Counted from the stretch's first letter, positions 44,140 through 53,766 are shown. The stretch: 64,000 nucleotides of DNA from Geopseudomonas aromaticivorans (GCF_019097855.1 NZ_JAHRGL010000080.1:76198-140197), one strand, 5' to 3'. The notes: generated by a model from the sequence alone, not told the origin. Translations and numbers: made by a program.

Positions 44140-45303
44140 TCAGCTCGCCTTCGGCCAGACTTCCGGGTCTCCCCCGTGGGAGCGGCCAAGCAGCTGCCTC
44201 TGCAGTGCGGCGATCAGGTCGGTCTGGCTGACGATACCCACCAACTTGCCACCCTCGAGCACCGGCAGTCCGTGCAACCCCTCGCGGGACAGCAGCGGGA
44301 TCAGCTCAACCACATGGGTGTCGGCCGCTACGTTGACGGCCGGTTGGGTCATCGCCTTGGACACCCGCACCTCGCGGCGCCCCAGGTAGCCGAGCAGCCC
44401 ACCCTGGACGCGGCTACGTATCAGCTCAATCAGGTCAGCCAGGGTCACCACGCCGACCAGCACATCCCGTTCCAGCACCGGAAGCACCTTGAGATGGTGG
44501 TACTGGAGAATCTCCAGGGCCTGGTCGAGGGTGGTTTCGGGCGTCACCCAGCGCAGGTCCCGCGACATGATCTGCGCCGCCGTCAGCTCGCCCATCTGCC
44601 GCCGCAGGGCATGCTGCTCGGTACGTCGGACCAGGGTCGCCAGGTCTTCGCGGGTCAGGTCGATGAAGCCACCGAACTCATCCAGAGCATGGTCGAGATC
44701 CTCGTTACCGATACCCATCCGCTGCCCGACCGGCAGATCGGCGGTGTGGTGGGACGGCTCGGCCGGCGGGCTCAATCGGGGATAACGCACGCCGGTCAGG
44801 TTGTTGAACAGCACTGCCCAAGCAAACAGGCTGCAGGCAATGAACATTACCGGCAGCACCACGGCAAAGCCCTGTGCGGACAGCCCCGGAACCAGCACCA
44901 CGCACAGGGTCAGCGCCGCGGCCGGCGGATGCAGACAGCGCAGCAGGAACATCGCCAGCAGGCAGACAGCCATCGCCAGCACTGCACTACCCATGCTCGC
45001 GCCAAGCAACTGCACCATCAGTGCCCCACTCAGACCGGCGAGCAGGTAGCTGCCGAGGATCGACCAAGGCTGCGAAAGCGCGCCGGAGGACACCGCGAAC
45101 AGCAGCACCGCCGAGGCCCCCAATGGACCCAGCAGCATCTGCGCTACCGCCGGATCGAACAGCCAGGTGCACAGCCAGACACTCGCCGCAACGCCCAGCA
45201 GCGCTCCCGAAGCCGCCCGAAGCCACTCCAGCGGCCGGGTGTGCGGGGTCGTCGACAGCCAGGCGGGCAGCCGCGAAGACTTTTCTGGTAATCGATTCGT
45301 CAT
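44140..45303 (-). CDS. HPP family membrane protein with two CBS domains
   Basis: A 387-residue protein. The first half is the HPP domain with about four to five hydrophobic helices (LLGPLGASAVLLFAVSSGALSQPWSILGSYLLAGL in two stretches; RCLHPPAAALTLCVVLVPG carries the HPP motif). The second half has a CBS pair (MSRDLRWVTPETTLDQALEIL and AMTQPAVNVAADTHVVELIPLL, both followed by VGIV/VGVVT-type ends). HPP proteins have been linked to nitrite or anion movement in chloroplasts and cyanobacteria, and CBS pairs bind adenosyl ligands; the role here is not known. The ATG at 45303 is chosen by the start of family-like sequence; the ribosome site is weak. Confidence 0.82.
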   Translation of the reverse strand: MTNRLPEKSSRLPAWLSTTPHTRPLEWLRAASGALLGVAASVWLCTWLFDPAVAQMLLGPLGASAVLLFAVSSGALSQPWSILGSYLLAGLSGALMVQLLGASMGSAVLAMAVCLLAMFLLRCLHPPAAALTLCVVLVPGLSAQGFAVVLPVMFIACSLFAWAVLFNNLTGVRYPRLSPPAEPSHHTADLPVGQRMGIGNEDLDHALDEFGGFIDLTREDLATLVRRTEQHALRRQMGELTAAQIMSRDLRWVTPETTLDQALEILQYHHLKVLPVLERDVLVGVVTLADLIELIRSRVQGGLLGYLGRREVRVSKAMTQPAVNVAADTHVVELIPLLSREGLHGLPVLEGGKLVGIVSQTDLIAALQRQLLGRSHGGDPEVWPKAS

Positions 45304-45613
45304 TGGCAGTCGGACAGTAACAGGCAGCTCGAGGTACCGGTGGCCTCGGCGTCGGGCAGGTATGTTGTCGTCATGAAAGTTCCAGATGCACGCAGGGATT
45401 CGAGCGATCGCCCCACAAGGAGGCACGAGCAAAGTCGTTACAGTCTGCCGTCCGCTGAAACAGTAAACAAACTAATAATATTGAATCTTTGGTGCATAAT
45501 TATTGATACATAATGGCGGGGCGCGCACCATCATGGATCGCCCGTGCGAGCCATCGCCTGCCCTGGGCAACGCGCCCCCTGTATGACGAGTCACCTTCGC
45601 TGGAAACCACCGC
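45304..45613. promoter_or_regulatory. Divergent promoter region between the HPP-CBS and LysR genes
   Basis: 310 bases without a supported gene. The part from 45465 to 45520 is strongly AT-rich, and TGCATAATTATTGATACATAA near 45493 contains an imperfect palindrome with T-N11-A spacing, suitable for a LysR-type operator. No clear coding signal. Confidence 0.45.
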
Positions 45614-46477
45614 ATGGATATCGAACTTGCCCGCACCTTCATCGAGATCGTCCGCTGTGGCAGCTTCGTCGCCGCCGCCGAACGCCTGCACGTCACCCAG
45701 ACGGCGATTACCGCGCGGATACAGAGCCTGGAAGCACAGCTCAACAGCAAGCTGTTCGTACGCAACCGCGCCGGCGCCAAGCTGACTCCCGACGGCACGG
45801 CCTTCATCGCCTACGCCAACCAGCTGGTGCAGACCTGGGAGAGCGCCCAGCGCGACCTGCCTCTGCCAGAGGGATACGGCCACCGCCTCCACGTCGGCGG
45901 CGAGGTCAGCCTTAGCCATCCGCTGCTGCTGCAATGGGTCGGTCGGTTGCGCGAGCATTTCCCGCAGCATGCCATCAGCGCCGAAATCGGCGCCGCCGCC
46001 CAGTTGCTGGAGCAGCTCGAACAGGGCCGCCTGGATGCCGCCCTGGTGCACAGCCCGGCCTACTGGCCCGGCCTGCAGGTCGAGTCGCTGCTGGAGGAGC
46101 GGCTGATCCTGGTTCGCGCGGTGGCAACCCCGGAGCCCTACGTGTACATCGACTGGGGCGAGGACTTCCGCCGCCGCCACGACACCGCGCTGCCGGAGCA
46201 TGCCCGCGCGGCGCTCAGCTTCAATCTCGGCCCACTGGCCCTGCAATACCTGCTGGAAAATGGCGGCTCGGGCTACTTCCGCTCGCGGGTAGTACAGACC
46301 TACCTGGAGCGTGGCCTGCTTGAGCGAGTCAGCAAGGCCCCGGAATTCAGCTACCCCATCTATCTGGTCTACAACCGCGAACGCGACTCCCGTGAGTTGC
46401 AGCAGGCCTGTGAACTCCTGCGCGAGGTTTCCCACCAGGAAAAAGACTGGTCGCAGCGCTGGGATCCGCTGATCTAG
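45614..46477 (+). CDS. LysR family transcriptional regulator
   Basis: A 287-residue LysR-type regulator with the usual start (MDIELARTFIEIVRCGSFVAAAERLHVTQTAITARIQSLE, split into helix and recognition helix) and a shorter effector domain. The N-terminal DNA-binding motif is typical; the effector domain is too divergent to name an inducer. It is divergent from the HPP-CBS gene, which is its most likely target. Confidence 0.88.
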   Translation: MDIELARTFIEIVRCGSFVAAAERLHVTQTAITARIQSLEAQLNSKLFVRNRAGAKLTPDGTAFIAYANQLVQTWESAQRDLPLPEGYGHRLHVGGEVSLSHPLLLQWVGRLREHFPQHAISAEIGAAAQLLEQLEQGRLDAALVHSPAYWPGLQVESLLEERLILVRAVATPEPYVYIDWGEDFRRRHDTALPEHARAALSFNLGPLALQYLLENGGSGYFRSRVVQTYLERGLLERVSKAPEFSYPIYLVYNRERDSRELQQACELLREVSHQEKDWSQRWDPLI

Positions 46478-46677
46478 TGATCTGCGCGCTGGGACTGATT
46501 GAGCGCTTCCCGGCTTTGCTGTCAGCCCGGCAAGTCACGCCCATGGGGCTGCGCCAGATCCAGGATGGGGACGGTCACCGGACTGCTGCATGACTATTCA
46601 GCTGCGCTGCAAAACACGCGAATCGCATGGGAGGTGCCACGACACAGTCGCCTGCCGCATCGTGGCACGGCGCATGT

Positions 46678-47091
46678 CTACTTGCCGTCCAGCGAGTACT
46701 TGCCTGGCCCAGTAATTGCCAACAGCAACAAGCCCCCCACAATGCTCATGTTCTTGAGGAACTGCGTCATGTTGGCGGCCCGCTCGGCATCAACCATGGT
46801 CCAGAAGCTGTGCCCGATCACGGCGGTGCCTACGGTGAACAGCGCGAGGAGAAGGGCAAGTGGACGGGTATAGAAGCCCACTACGATCAGGATGGCCACG
46901 ATGAACTCCATGATCACGGCAATCGCCGCAGCCAACATGGGAGCAGGCGTTCCCAGGGACTCCAGGTAGCCAACGGTTCCCGAAAACCCGGTCAACTTGC
47001 CCCATCCCGCCATGATGAACAGGATCATCAGCAGGATACGAGCCAGCAGGATGATTTCGCTTTTCTGGTTCTCGAAAAGGGTATATCTCAC
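46678..47091 (-). CDS. DoxX family inner membrane protein
   Basis: A 137-residue DoxX/SURF4-like protein with four hydrophobic helices: LLARILLMILFIMAGWGKLTG, APMLAAAIAVIMEFIVAILIVVG (split), ALLLALFTVGTAVIGHSFW and SIVGGLLLLAITGPG. The RxLLxxxFxxxGxxKL pattern at the start is typical. DoxX proteins act in thiol, quinone or stress redox chemistry in membranes; the exact role is unproven. It is followed on the same strand by an azoreductase and a pirin upstream, a frequent companion set. Confidence 0.87.
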   Translation of the reverse strand: MRYTLFENQKSEIILLARILLMILFIMAGWGKLTGFSGTVGYLESLGTPAPMLAAAIAVIMEFIVAILIVVGFYTRPLALLLALFTVGTAVIGHSFWTMVDAERAANMTQFLKNMSIVGGLLLLAITGPGKYSLDGK

Positions 47092-47285
47092 GACAATATC
47101 CTCTATCTGCTCAACTCCACTTCAGCACAACGACTGCGCTGTGCTGCTGGAGACCTGCAACCAGAATAGTTGCTGAATTCAGACTCGCTCGCGCCTCTTC
47201 CAGGAACAGGGCAGGCCAGCGCTGTTCGGGAGGTGCAGAGCTGGGCAGGCGCCCGTCACCGGACGCATCCCGCTGCCTGGCTCGA

Positions 47286-47885
47286 TCAGACGATCAGCGC
47301 GCCGATCTGGGCTTCGGCCGTGGCGAAGGCCTTGTCGGCACCTTCGGCGCCCATTGCCAGGCCTTCGGCGTAGACGAACTCGACATCGGTCAGGCCGAGG
47401 AAGCCCAGGATGGTCTTCAGGTACGGCACCTGGGAGTCGGCCGGGGTATCGCGGTACATGCCGCCACGGGCCAGGGCCACATAGACCTTCTTGCCCTTGA
47501 GCAGGCCTTCCGGTCCGTTCTCGGTGTAGCGGAAGGTCACGCCGGCGCGGGCGATGGCGTCGAGCCAGGTCTTCAGCTGCACCGGCACGCCGAAGTTGTA
47601 CATCGGCACGCCGAGGACGATGACGTCGACCGACTGCACCTGGGCGATCAGCGCGTCATCGAGGGCCACGCGGGCCGCCTGTTCGGCAGTACGCTGCTCG
47701 GCCGGGGTGAACAGGGCACCCAGGGCGGCTTCATCGAGAACCGGATGCGGGTGGCTGGCCAGATCGCGCAGCTCGACCACGGCGGCCGGATTCTGCGCCT
47801 GCAGGCGGGCAGTGATGCTGTCGGCCAGGCGGGTGGAATTGGCGCCGGTAGAACGGGCACTGGCGTTGATTTGCAGGATTTTCAT
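47286..47885 (-). CDS. azoR: FMN-dependent NADH-azoreductase / quinone reductase
   Basis: A 199-residue flavodoxin-like reductase. It reduces azo dyes and quinones by two-electron steps using FMN and NADH. Motifs: [22 protein letters not shown] (phosphate loop), [21 protein letters not shown] and [13 protein letters not shown]; the ending [16 protein letters not shown] is also family-like. The ATG at 47885 matches family starts; a longer frame is open but shows no homology. It lies 31 bases downstream of the pirin gene and probably shares its transcript. Confidence 0.92.
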   Translation of the reverse strand: MKILQINASARSTGANSTRLADSITARLQAQNPAAVVELRDLASHPHPVLDEAALGALFTPAEQRTAEQAARVALDDALIAQVQSVDVIVLGVPMYNFGVPVQLKTWLDAIARAGVTFRYTENGPEGLLKGKKVYVALARGGMYRDTPADSQVPYLKTILGFLGLTDVEFVYAEGLAMGAEGADKAFATAEAQIGALIV

Positions 47886-47916
47886 GGTCATTCCTCTTGA
47901 GTAACTGATAAAGGGC

Positions 47917-48636
47917 TCAATAGAGCGGCAGTTCGTTGGGACGCAGGTCGAACAGCAGTACTTCGGCATGGTCGCCAGCGCTGAAGTCGATTTCGCGAAC
48001 GTTGCGCAGACGGGCACCGTCGCCGGCGCTCAGGCGCTGGCCGTTGACGGTCAGCGATCCGCGCGCCACCTGGATGTAGGCGAAGCGGTTCTCCGGCAGC
48101 TCGAAGCGCTGCTGCTCGCTGCCATCGAACAGCCCGGCATAGACACGGGCATCCTGGTAGACCGACAGCGAGCCTTCGGCGCCGTCCGGCGAAATGATCA
48201 GCCGCAGCCGTCCACGCTTCTCGGCCGCAGTGAAGTGCTGCTGCTGATAGCGCGGCGTGACGCCCTTGCGGTTCGGCACGATCCAGATCTGCAGGAAGTG
48301 CACCAGCTCCTCACGCGAGGCGTTGTACTCGCTGTGCCGGATGCCGCTGCCAGCGCTCATCATCTGCACGTCGCCGGGACGGATCACCGAGCCGGTGCCC
48401 ATCGAGTCCTTGTGTTCCAGCGCGCCTTCGAGCACGTAGGAGAAGATTTCCATGTCGCGGTGCGGGTGGGTGTCGAAGCCGCGGCCCTGCCGGACGCGGT
48501 CGTCGTTGATCACCAACAGATCCGAAAACCCCATGTGCTGCGGGTCGTAATAGCTGCCAAAGGAAAAGCTGTGCTGCGAATACAGCCAGCCGAAATTGGC
48601 TAGACCGCGCTCTGCGGCAGATCTGATTTCCAACAT
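47917..48636 (-). CDS. Pirin family protein (YhaK/quercetinase-like)
   Basis: A 239-residue bicupin. Metal-binding residues are visible in [18 protein letters not shown] and in EHKDSMG, with [12 protein letters not shown] closing the N-terminal cupin. E. coli relatives act on quercetin or are sensitive to oxidants; a role in detoxification is inferred from the azoreductase and DoxX neighbours. The ATG at 48636 has GGAG at good spacing (ccaggagaac region on the minus strand). Confidence 0.9.
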   Translation of the reverse strand: MLEIRSAAERGLANFGWLYSQHSFSFGSYYDPQHMGFSDLLVINDDRVRQGRGFDTHPHRDMEIFSYVLEGALEHKDSMGTGSVIRPGDVQMMSAGSGIRHSEYNASREELVHFLQIWIVPNRKGVTPRYQQQHFTAAEKRGRLRLIISPDGAEGSLSVYQDARVYAGLFDGSEQQRFELPENRFAYIQVARGSLTVNGQRLSAGDGARLRNVREIDFSAGDHAEVLLFDLRPNELPLY

Positions 48637-48997
48637 GTCGTTCTCCTGCGTGCCGGCTGTGGGACGGGGAGCCTCGGATGGCCCCTGCCCCGCAGCTTCA
48701 GGGTCTTGGTTCTTGATCGCTTCGAGGGCGCCGCTGATGATTCAGGGCGTGCTTGCCGGCGTTGAACACGCTGCGCTTGATGGCCTGGCGCCGATGGCGT
48801 CCTTCTGCAGATAGCGTCAAGCTGCTCGGTCCAGCAACCCAGTTATCACCCAGCAGTTGCGGTGTATTGGCGGTTCACGGTCGTCATCCTCGGTGCAGCG
48901 ATGCGTTGTAAGCATCGGCGATGGGGAAACTTTACCCATGCGTACTGGTGTCAGATAGAGGACAATCAAGAACACTCTGTTGACTTGAGAATCAACA
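48637..48997. promoter_or_regulatory. Intergenic region between the pirin and LysR genes
   Basis: About 360 bases between divergent genes. Short frames here have no family match. The last 60 bases before the LysR gene are AT-rich (TTGACTTGAGAATCAACA just upstream of its ATG), with a TTGA...TCAA palindrome that could be its operator. Otherwise nothing is recognised. Confidence 0.4.
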
Positions 48998-49900
48998 ATG
49001 AACCGACTCGATGCGATGAACCTGTTCGTGCGGGTGGCCGAACTGGGCAGCTTCTCGGCCGCCGCCTGCCAGCTCGGCGTGGCACGCTCGGTGGTTACCC
49101 GGCAGATCGCGGCATTGGAAGAGCACCTGGGCATCAAGCTCATGGTGCGCAGCACGCGGAGCCTGTCGCTGACCTCGGCAGGCAGCGCCTACCTGGAAAA
49201 GTGCCGGGTGATTCTCGAGCTGGTCGAAGAGGCCGAAGCCGGGGTGATGGAGGAGCGGCTGACCCCTAGCGGGCAACTGCGCATCAGCCTGCCGCTCAGC
49301 TTCGGCTTGCGCCGGCTGGTGCCGCTGCTTCTGGAGTTCTCGCAGACCTACCCCGAGATCAGCCTGGCGATGGACTTCAGCGACCGGCAACAGAACCTGA
49401 TCGAGGAAGGCATAGATCTGTCGATTCGTATCACCGGCCAGCTCGATCCGGGCGAGATCGTCCGCAAGCTCGGCAGTGGCCGGCTGCTGATCGTCGCCGC
49501 ACCGGGCTACTTGGCCCAGCATGGACGCCCCCAGCACCCATCCGAACTCACCGGCCATGCCTGCCTCGGCTACTCGCCACAGGCGAACAACCGGCCCTGG
49601 ACCTTCCAGGTGGACGGCCACATGGAGTCCTTCTATCTCTCCTTCCGCCTGCAGGCCAACAACGGCGACGCACTGGCCGAAGCCGCCGCACAGGGGTTTG
49701 GCATCACCGTGCTACCGGACTTCATCGCCGCCGACTATCTCGCCGCCGGAAAACTGGAGACCGTACTGGAAGACTTCGAGCCGCCGGCACTGGGCATCTA
49801 CGCCGTGCTGCCCAGCAACCGCTACATGCCACACCGGGTCCGGGTGCTGATCGAGTTCCTCTCGAGCCGGCTGGCCGCCGCGCAATCAGCCCTGCAGTGA
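48998..49900 (+). CDS. LysR family regulator (AaeR/DsdC-like, azoR-pirin divergent)
   Basis: A 300-residue LysR regulator. The helix-turn-helix is MNLFVRVAELGSFSAAACQLGVARSVVTRQIAALE (split), and the effector domain has the usual GQLRISLPLSFGLRRLVPLL and ITVLPDFIA. This sub-type commonly sits divergently from quinone/aldehyde reductase and pirin genes and responds to electrophiles. Here it faces the pirin-azoR-doxX group, which is the probable target; the inducer is inferred, not shown. Confidence 0.9.
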   Translation: MNRLDAMNLFVRVAELGSFSAAACQLGVARSVVTRQIAALEEHLGIKLMVRSTRSLSLTSAGSAYLEKCRVILELVEEAEAGVMEERLTPSGQLRISLPLSFGLRRLVPLLLEFSQTYPEISLAMDFSDRQQNLIEEGIDLSIRITGQLDPGEIVRKLGSGRLLIVAAPGYLAQHGRPQHPSELTGHACLGYSPQANNRPWTFQVDGHMESFYLSFRLQANNGDALAEAAAQGFGITVLPDFIAADYLAAGKLETVLEDFEPPALGIYAVLPSNRYMPHRVRVLIEFLSSRLAAAQSALQ

Positions 49901-49906
49901 GGCGGC

Positions 49907-50941
49907 TCAGGGACTCGGGGCGATCTGCTCGGCAGTGCCGTCGTCGACGACCTGGGTGGTGGTCTCAGCTTGCGCGGGGTGATGCATGTGGCTGAACTGC
50001 GCAGCCATCGCGGTCAGACTGGCCTGTAGCGCTTCTGCCTGTCTCGTCTGCGCAGCTACGGTATCCACCAAGCGCGTCACTTCAGCCTGGAGATCGTTGG
50101 CCCGCGCCTGCAATACCGCTTTGCCTGACTCCGACAGGGCAAGTTGCTGCGCGAGGCTGGCGAGCTCATTTGCCTGACGTTCCAGGCCAGTCTGATTGGT
50201 GGTCAGATCCTTTCGCATCTGCCTTGCCTCCGTCACGAAGCGCTCGTTGTCACGATTCAGCTGAGTCAATTCGTCCTGTTTGATGACCAGGACTTGCTGC
50301 AGCTGACGAGTTTCCACCTGGAGCTGCTGAACCTGCGCCTCGTGACGTCGCTGCTCCTGCTCGCGCTGCTCCTTGCTGGCCAGTCGATAATGTTCCAGGG
50401 CATCACGGACATGCTGATGCTTCTCTTCGAGCGACAGGATCTGCGACTCGCGATCCGCCAGGCGTACACCCAAATCCTGATTCGCCTGATGCAGTCGGGC
50501 GCACTCAATCAGGGCTTGCTGCAACTGCTGATGGTCTTGCTGGTACGCCAGACGCACCTCCTGCAACTGCGTGGTCAAGCCCTCAGCCTCCCCCTCGAGC
50601 TGCTTGATGCGGATCTCGGACTGCTGGAGTTGGAGCAGGTACTCGGTGCGCTCCAGCGCCAACTGCTCCCGTTCCTGGGCCACTGCAGCATGGGCCTCTT
50701 CCTGCATCCGCTCCGCCAGCTGGGCAACCTGGATGGTTAACTGCTCACTAAGCGATTTTTCCCGCTCAATCGAACCAACATCGGCCTCTTCCAGCTCCTT
50801 CAGATAGCGGTGGATGGTGGTCTTGGAGCCGGTATTGCCCAGCTCGACACGCACCGCATCGATGCTTGGATGCTCGCCACGAGCCAGCAGCGCGCGCCGT
50901 GCTTTCTGGACCAAAGCCTTGTTGATGCCACCCCGAGCCAT
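49907..50941 (-). CDS. KfrA-like DNA-binding coiled-coil protein
   Basis: A 344-residue protein with the KfrA N-terminal DNA-binding domain (MARGGINKALVQKARRALLARGEHPSIDAVRVELGNTGSKTTIHRYL in parts) followed by about 250 residues of Gln/Glu-rich heptads forming a long coiled coil. KfrA is an autoregulated, nucleoid-like plasmid partition accessory of IncP plasmids; chromosomal relatives exist in pseudomonads. The gene has its own AT-rich promoter at 50942-51060 with a GTACATAGTAC motif, which fits autoregulation. It may be of plasmid origin. Its stop is 6 bases from the convergent LysR stop. Confidence 0.85.
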   Translation of the reverse strand: MARGGINKALVQKARRALLARGEHPSIDAVRVELGNTGSKTTIHRYLKELEEADVGSIEREKSLSEQLTIQVAQLAERMQEEAHAAVAQEREQLALERTEYLLQLQQSEIRIKQLEGEAEGLTTQLQEVRLAYQQDHQQLQQALIECARLHQANQDLGVRLADRESQILSLEEKHQHVRDALEHYRLASKEQREQEQRRHEAQVQQLQVETRQLQQVLVIKQDELTQLNRDNERFVTEARQMRKDLTTNQTGLERQANELASLAQQLALSESGKAVLQARANDLQAEVTRLVDTVAAQTRQAEALQASLTAMAAQFSHMHHPAQAETTTQVVDDGTAEQIAPSP

Positions 50942-51368
50942 ATTGTGCCCCTACGATTTGATACTGTGGTACATAGTACGTAATTACATGGCATGTTTAA
51001 ATCAATAAAGACCACTTTTCCAATTAATAAATGGATTTGATAATCACGAATTATCAAGTTACAGCCGGCAAATCAGCTTGCGCAGCACCGTTTTCGAGTA
51101 CGTTTGGGGCCTGCACAGGAGACTAATCACGTGGAGAGCCACAGAAAGGCAGGCACGCGGGAGAACACCGCTGCGGATGTCGGGCTGTCATCAAGCACTT
51201 CGAGGTTACGGCGCAGGTTCGGACGGCTGGTACGGCTTCCCGAGTCGAATGGCCGACCACGCGCGATGCCCCTGCCGCGCCCATCGGTCGCGGCAGTCGT
51301 TGCACCGGCTGTGTTATGGTCGCGCGCAACGCCCCATGGGCCATCCGCCATCACAAGGAGCACCAACA
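50942..51368. promoter_or_regulatory. Promoter region between kfrA-like and copper chaperone genes
   Basis: 427 bases without a supported gene. The first 120 are notably AT-rich and hold GTACATAGTAC at 50969-50979 and TTAATAAATGG stretches, likely promoter and operator of the kfrA-like gene. The rest is GC-rich; no coding frame matches a family. The copper chaperone gene has AAGGAG just before its ATG. Confidence 0.45.
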
Positions 51369-51860
51369 ATGCTGATTCGCACCCTGAGCCTGGCCGCCCT
51401 GCTTGCCTGCGCTCTGCCGAGCTTCGCCCAGGACTACAAGGTTGGCGACCTGACAGTCAGCCAACCGTGGTCGCGCGAGCTGCCGCCGAACGCACCGGCC
51501 GGCGCCGCCTATTTCACCCTGCACAACCAGGGCGCCCAGGCTGATCGACTGATCGGTGCCAGCACTTCGCGCGCACAGAAGAGCGAGCTGCATACCCATG
51601 TGCACCAGAATGGCCTGATGAAGATGCAGCAGATCCCGGCCTTGGACATTCCCGCCAAGGGCGAGGTGGTGTTCCAGCCGGGTGGCAATCACGTGATGCT
51701 GTTCGGTTTGGGCAAGCCGCTGACTGCGGGCGAGCAATTCCCGCTGACGCTCGAGTTCGAGAAGGCCGGCAAGGTCGAGGTGCAGGTCGAGGTCAAGACA
51801 GCCGATGGCCACGCCGGTCACGGCATGCCGATGCAGCACGGCGAGCACAGCGGCCACTGA
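51369..51860 (+). CDS. pcuC: Periplasmic copper chaperone PCu(A)C
   Basis: A 163-residue secreted protein with signal peptide MLIRTLSLAALLACALPSFA. It belongs to the PCu(A)C (DUF461) family that delivers copper(I) to cytochrome oxidase. The family core is visible: SQPWSRELPPNAPAGAAYF, then ELHTHVHQNGLMKMQ with the conserved His and Met ligands, and PGGNHVMLFGL with the HxM pair. It has an additional C-terminal tail rich in His, Met and Gly (DGHAGHGMPMQHGEHSGH) that should also bind copper. It is a single gene with a hairpin after it. Confidence 0.92.
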   Translation: MLIRTLSLAALLACALPSFAQDYKVGDLTVSQPWSRELPPNAPAGAAYFTLHNQGAQADRLIGASTSRAQKSELHTHVHQNGLMKMQQIPALDIPAKGEVVFQPGGNHVMLFGLGKPLTAGEQFPLTLEFEKAGKVEVQVEVKTADGHAGHGMPMQHGEHSGH

Positions 51861-51868
51861 CCGAGCCG

Positions 51869-51892
51869 CCGGGCAGCGCCGCCGCTGCCCGG
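51869..51892. terminator. Hairpin between pcuC and the VOC gene
   Basis: CCGGGCAGCG pairs with CGCTGCCCGG over a 4-base loop, immediately after pcuC and before the convergent VOC stop. There is no T run on either side, so it may be a weak or bidirectional terminator. Confidence 0.5.
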
Positions 51893-51911
51893 TGCTCTAC
51901 TGCTCTGCTGC

Positions 51912-52289
51912 TCAGAGGTAGCGACTGACCTCGATCAGGTTGCCATCTGGATCGCGAAAGTACACCGACTCGATCGGACCCAGCGCGCCGGTACGCCTTA
52001 CCGGTCCCTCCTCAACAGCCACACCCTGCTCCGCCAGCCGCGCCTGCACCTGCGACAGCGGCCATGCCGTGATCAGGCACAGATCGATGGCGCCCGGCAT
52101 CGGCTGACGCGCCTTGGGCTCGAACTCGCGGCCCGCCTGGTGCAGGTTGAATTTCTGCCGGCCAAATGCCAGAGCATGCCGCCCCTCGCCGAAGACCTCA
52201 TGGCGCATGCCCAGCACGCGCCGATAGAAGTCGACCGTGCACTCGATGTCCGTCACGGTAAGGACCAGATGGTCCAGGCGCTCAATCAT
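51912..52289 (-). CDS. VOC family (glyoxalase/dioxygenase superfamily) protein
   Basis: A 125-residue vicinal oxygen chelate protein. IERLDHLVLTVTDIECTVDFYRRVLGM gives the first beta-alpha-beta unit with the metal-site His, and VYFRDPDGNLIEVSRYL gives the last with the Glu. The substrate is unknown. GGAGGT five bases before the ATG at 52289 decides the start over an ATG four codons earlier. It follows gor by 15 bases; in P. aeruginosa a VOC-type gene also sits beside galU and gor. Confidence 0.88.
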   Translation of the reverse strand: MIERLDHLVLTVTDIECTVDFYRRVLGMRHEVFGEGRHALAFGRQKFNLHQAGREFEPKARQPMPGAIDLCLITAWPLSQVQARLAEQGVAVEEGPVRRTGALGPIESVYFRDPDGNLIEVSRYL

Positions 52290-52303
52290 CGCTACCTCCA
52301 TGC

Positions 52304-53662
52304 TCAGCGGCTCGCCGGCGTGCGCATGGTGACGAACTCTTCGGCCGCCGAAGGGTGGATGCCGAGGGTTTCGTCAAACACCTCCTTGGTCGCCCCCGCC
52401 TTCAGTGCCACCGCCAGCCCCTGGATGATCTCGCCGGCTTCCGGGCCGACCATGTGGCAACCGAGCACGCGATCCGTGTCGGCATCCACCACCAGTTTCA
52501 TCAGGGTGCGCTCCTGGCAGTCGGTCAGGGTCAGCTTCATGGCGCGGAAGCGGCTCTCGAACACCTGCACCCGGTAACCCTGCTCGAGCGCCTGCTGCTC
52601 GGTCAGGCCGACGGTGGCGATGTTGGGCAGGCTGAATACGGCGGTGGGAATCAGCGCGTAGTCCACGGGACGGTATTCCGCGGGACGGTACAGCCGGCGC
52701 GCCACCGCCATGCCCTCGGCCAGCGCCACCGGCGTCAGCTGCACGCGACCGATCACGTCGCCAATGGCGAGGATCGATGGCACGTTGCTACGATATTCGT
52801 CATCCACCTGGATGAAGCCGCGCTCATCCAGCGCCACGCCGGCATTCTCCAGCCCCAGGTTATCCAGCATCGGCCGGCGGCCGGTGGCGTAGAACACGCA
52901 ATCGGCTTCCAGTACCCGGCCGTCGCGCAGGGTCGCCAGCAGACTGCCGTTGGCCTGGCGCTCGATGGCGGCGATGTCGCTGCTGAACTGCAGGTCCAAG
53001 CCCTTCTTGCGCAGCTCCTCCTCCAGATGGGTGCGCACCGCCTCGTCGAAGCCGCGCAGGAAACGCTCACCACGGTACAGCAGCGTGGTCTGCGCCCCCA
53101 GGCCGTGGAAGATCGAGGCGAACTCGACGGCGATGTAACCGCCGCCGACCACTAGCACGCGCTTGGGCAGCTGCTCGAGATAGAAGGCTTCGTTGGAGGT
53201 GATCGCCAGCTCGCGCCCGGGGATCTCCGGCACCTGCGGCCAGCCGCCGACGGCGACCAGGATGTGCTCGGCGCTGTAGCTCTGGCCGTTCACCTCGACC
53301 TCATGGGCGCCAAGGATGCGCGCATGACCTTCCAGCAGGGTGACGCCACTGCTGACCAGCAGGTTGCGGTAGATGCCGTTGAGGCGTTGGATCTCGCGGG
53401 TCTTGTTGGCGATCAGGGTCGGCCAGTCGAACTGCACACTCTCGACCGACCAGCCAAAGCCGCGCGCCTGCTCCAGCTCGTCGGCGACGTGGGCGCCGTA
53501 GACCAGCAGCTTCTTCGGCACACAGCCGACGTTCACGCAGGTGCCGCCCAGATAGCGGCTCTCAGCCACAGCCACTCGCGCCCCGAAGCCGGCGGCAAAG
53601 CGCGCCGCACGTACGCCGCCGGAGCCGGCGCCAATCACAAACAGGTCGAAATCGAATGCCAT
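52304..53662 (-). CDS. gor: Glutathione-disulfide reductase
   Basis: A 452-residue flavoprotein. It reduces oxidised glutathione with NADPH. Visible: FAD site [20 protein letters not shown], the redox pair in [18 protein letters not shown] site [19 protein letters not shown] and the catalytic His in the C-terminal [15 protein letters not shown]. The ATG at 53662 follows GGAG. It probably forms an operon with the VOC gene and is separated from galU by galU's terminator. Confidence 0.95.
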   Translation of the reverse strand: MAFDFDLFVIGAGSGGVRAARFAAGFGARVAVAESRYLGGTCVNVGCVPKKLLVYGAHVADELEQARGFGWSVESVQFDWPTLIANKTREIQRLNGIYRNLLVSSGVTLLEGHARILGAHEVEVNGQSYSAEHILVAVGGWPQVPEIPGRELAITSNEAFYLEQLPKRVLVVGGGYIAVEFASIFHGLGAQTTLLYRGERFLRGFDEAVRTHLEEELRKKGLDLQFSSDIAAIERQANGSLLATLRDGRVLEADCVFYATGRRPMLDNLGLENAGVALDERGFIQVDDEYRSNVPSILAIGDVIGRVQLTPVALAEGMAVARRLYRPAEYRPVDYALIPTAVFSLPNIATVGLTEQQALEQGYRVQVFESRFRAMKLTLTDCQERTLMKLVVDADTDRVLGCHMVGPEAGEIIQGLAVALKAGATKEVFDETLGIHPSAAEEFVTMRTPASR

Positions 53663-53702
53663 GTCGGTCTCCTTGCCATGTGCGGGCAGCATATCACCCG
53701 GC

Positions 53703-53740
53703 AAAACAAAACCGCCCTGTACCGTGAGGTACAGGGCGGT
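53703..53740 (-). terminator. Rho-independent terminator of galU
   Basis: On the minus strand a perfect 13-bp stem (ACCGCCCTGTACC with its partner, loop TCAC) is followed by TTTTGTTTTG. It lies just after the galU stop in galU's direction and ahead of gor. Confidence 0.85.
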
Positions 53741-53766
53741 CGGGCATCAACAAAGGTGCAGCTAAA

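Noticed and set aside
48596-48814. Small frame in the pirin/LysR interval
   Set aside because: It overlaps the pirin start in antisense and shows no coding signal or homology.
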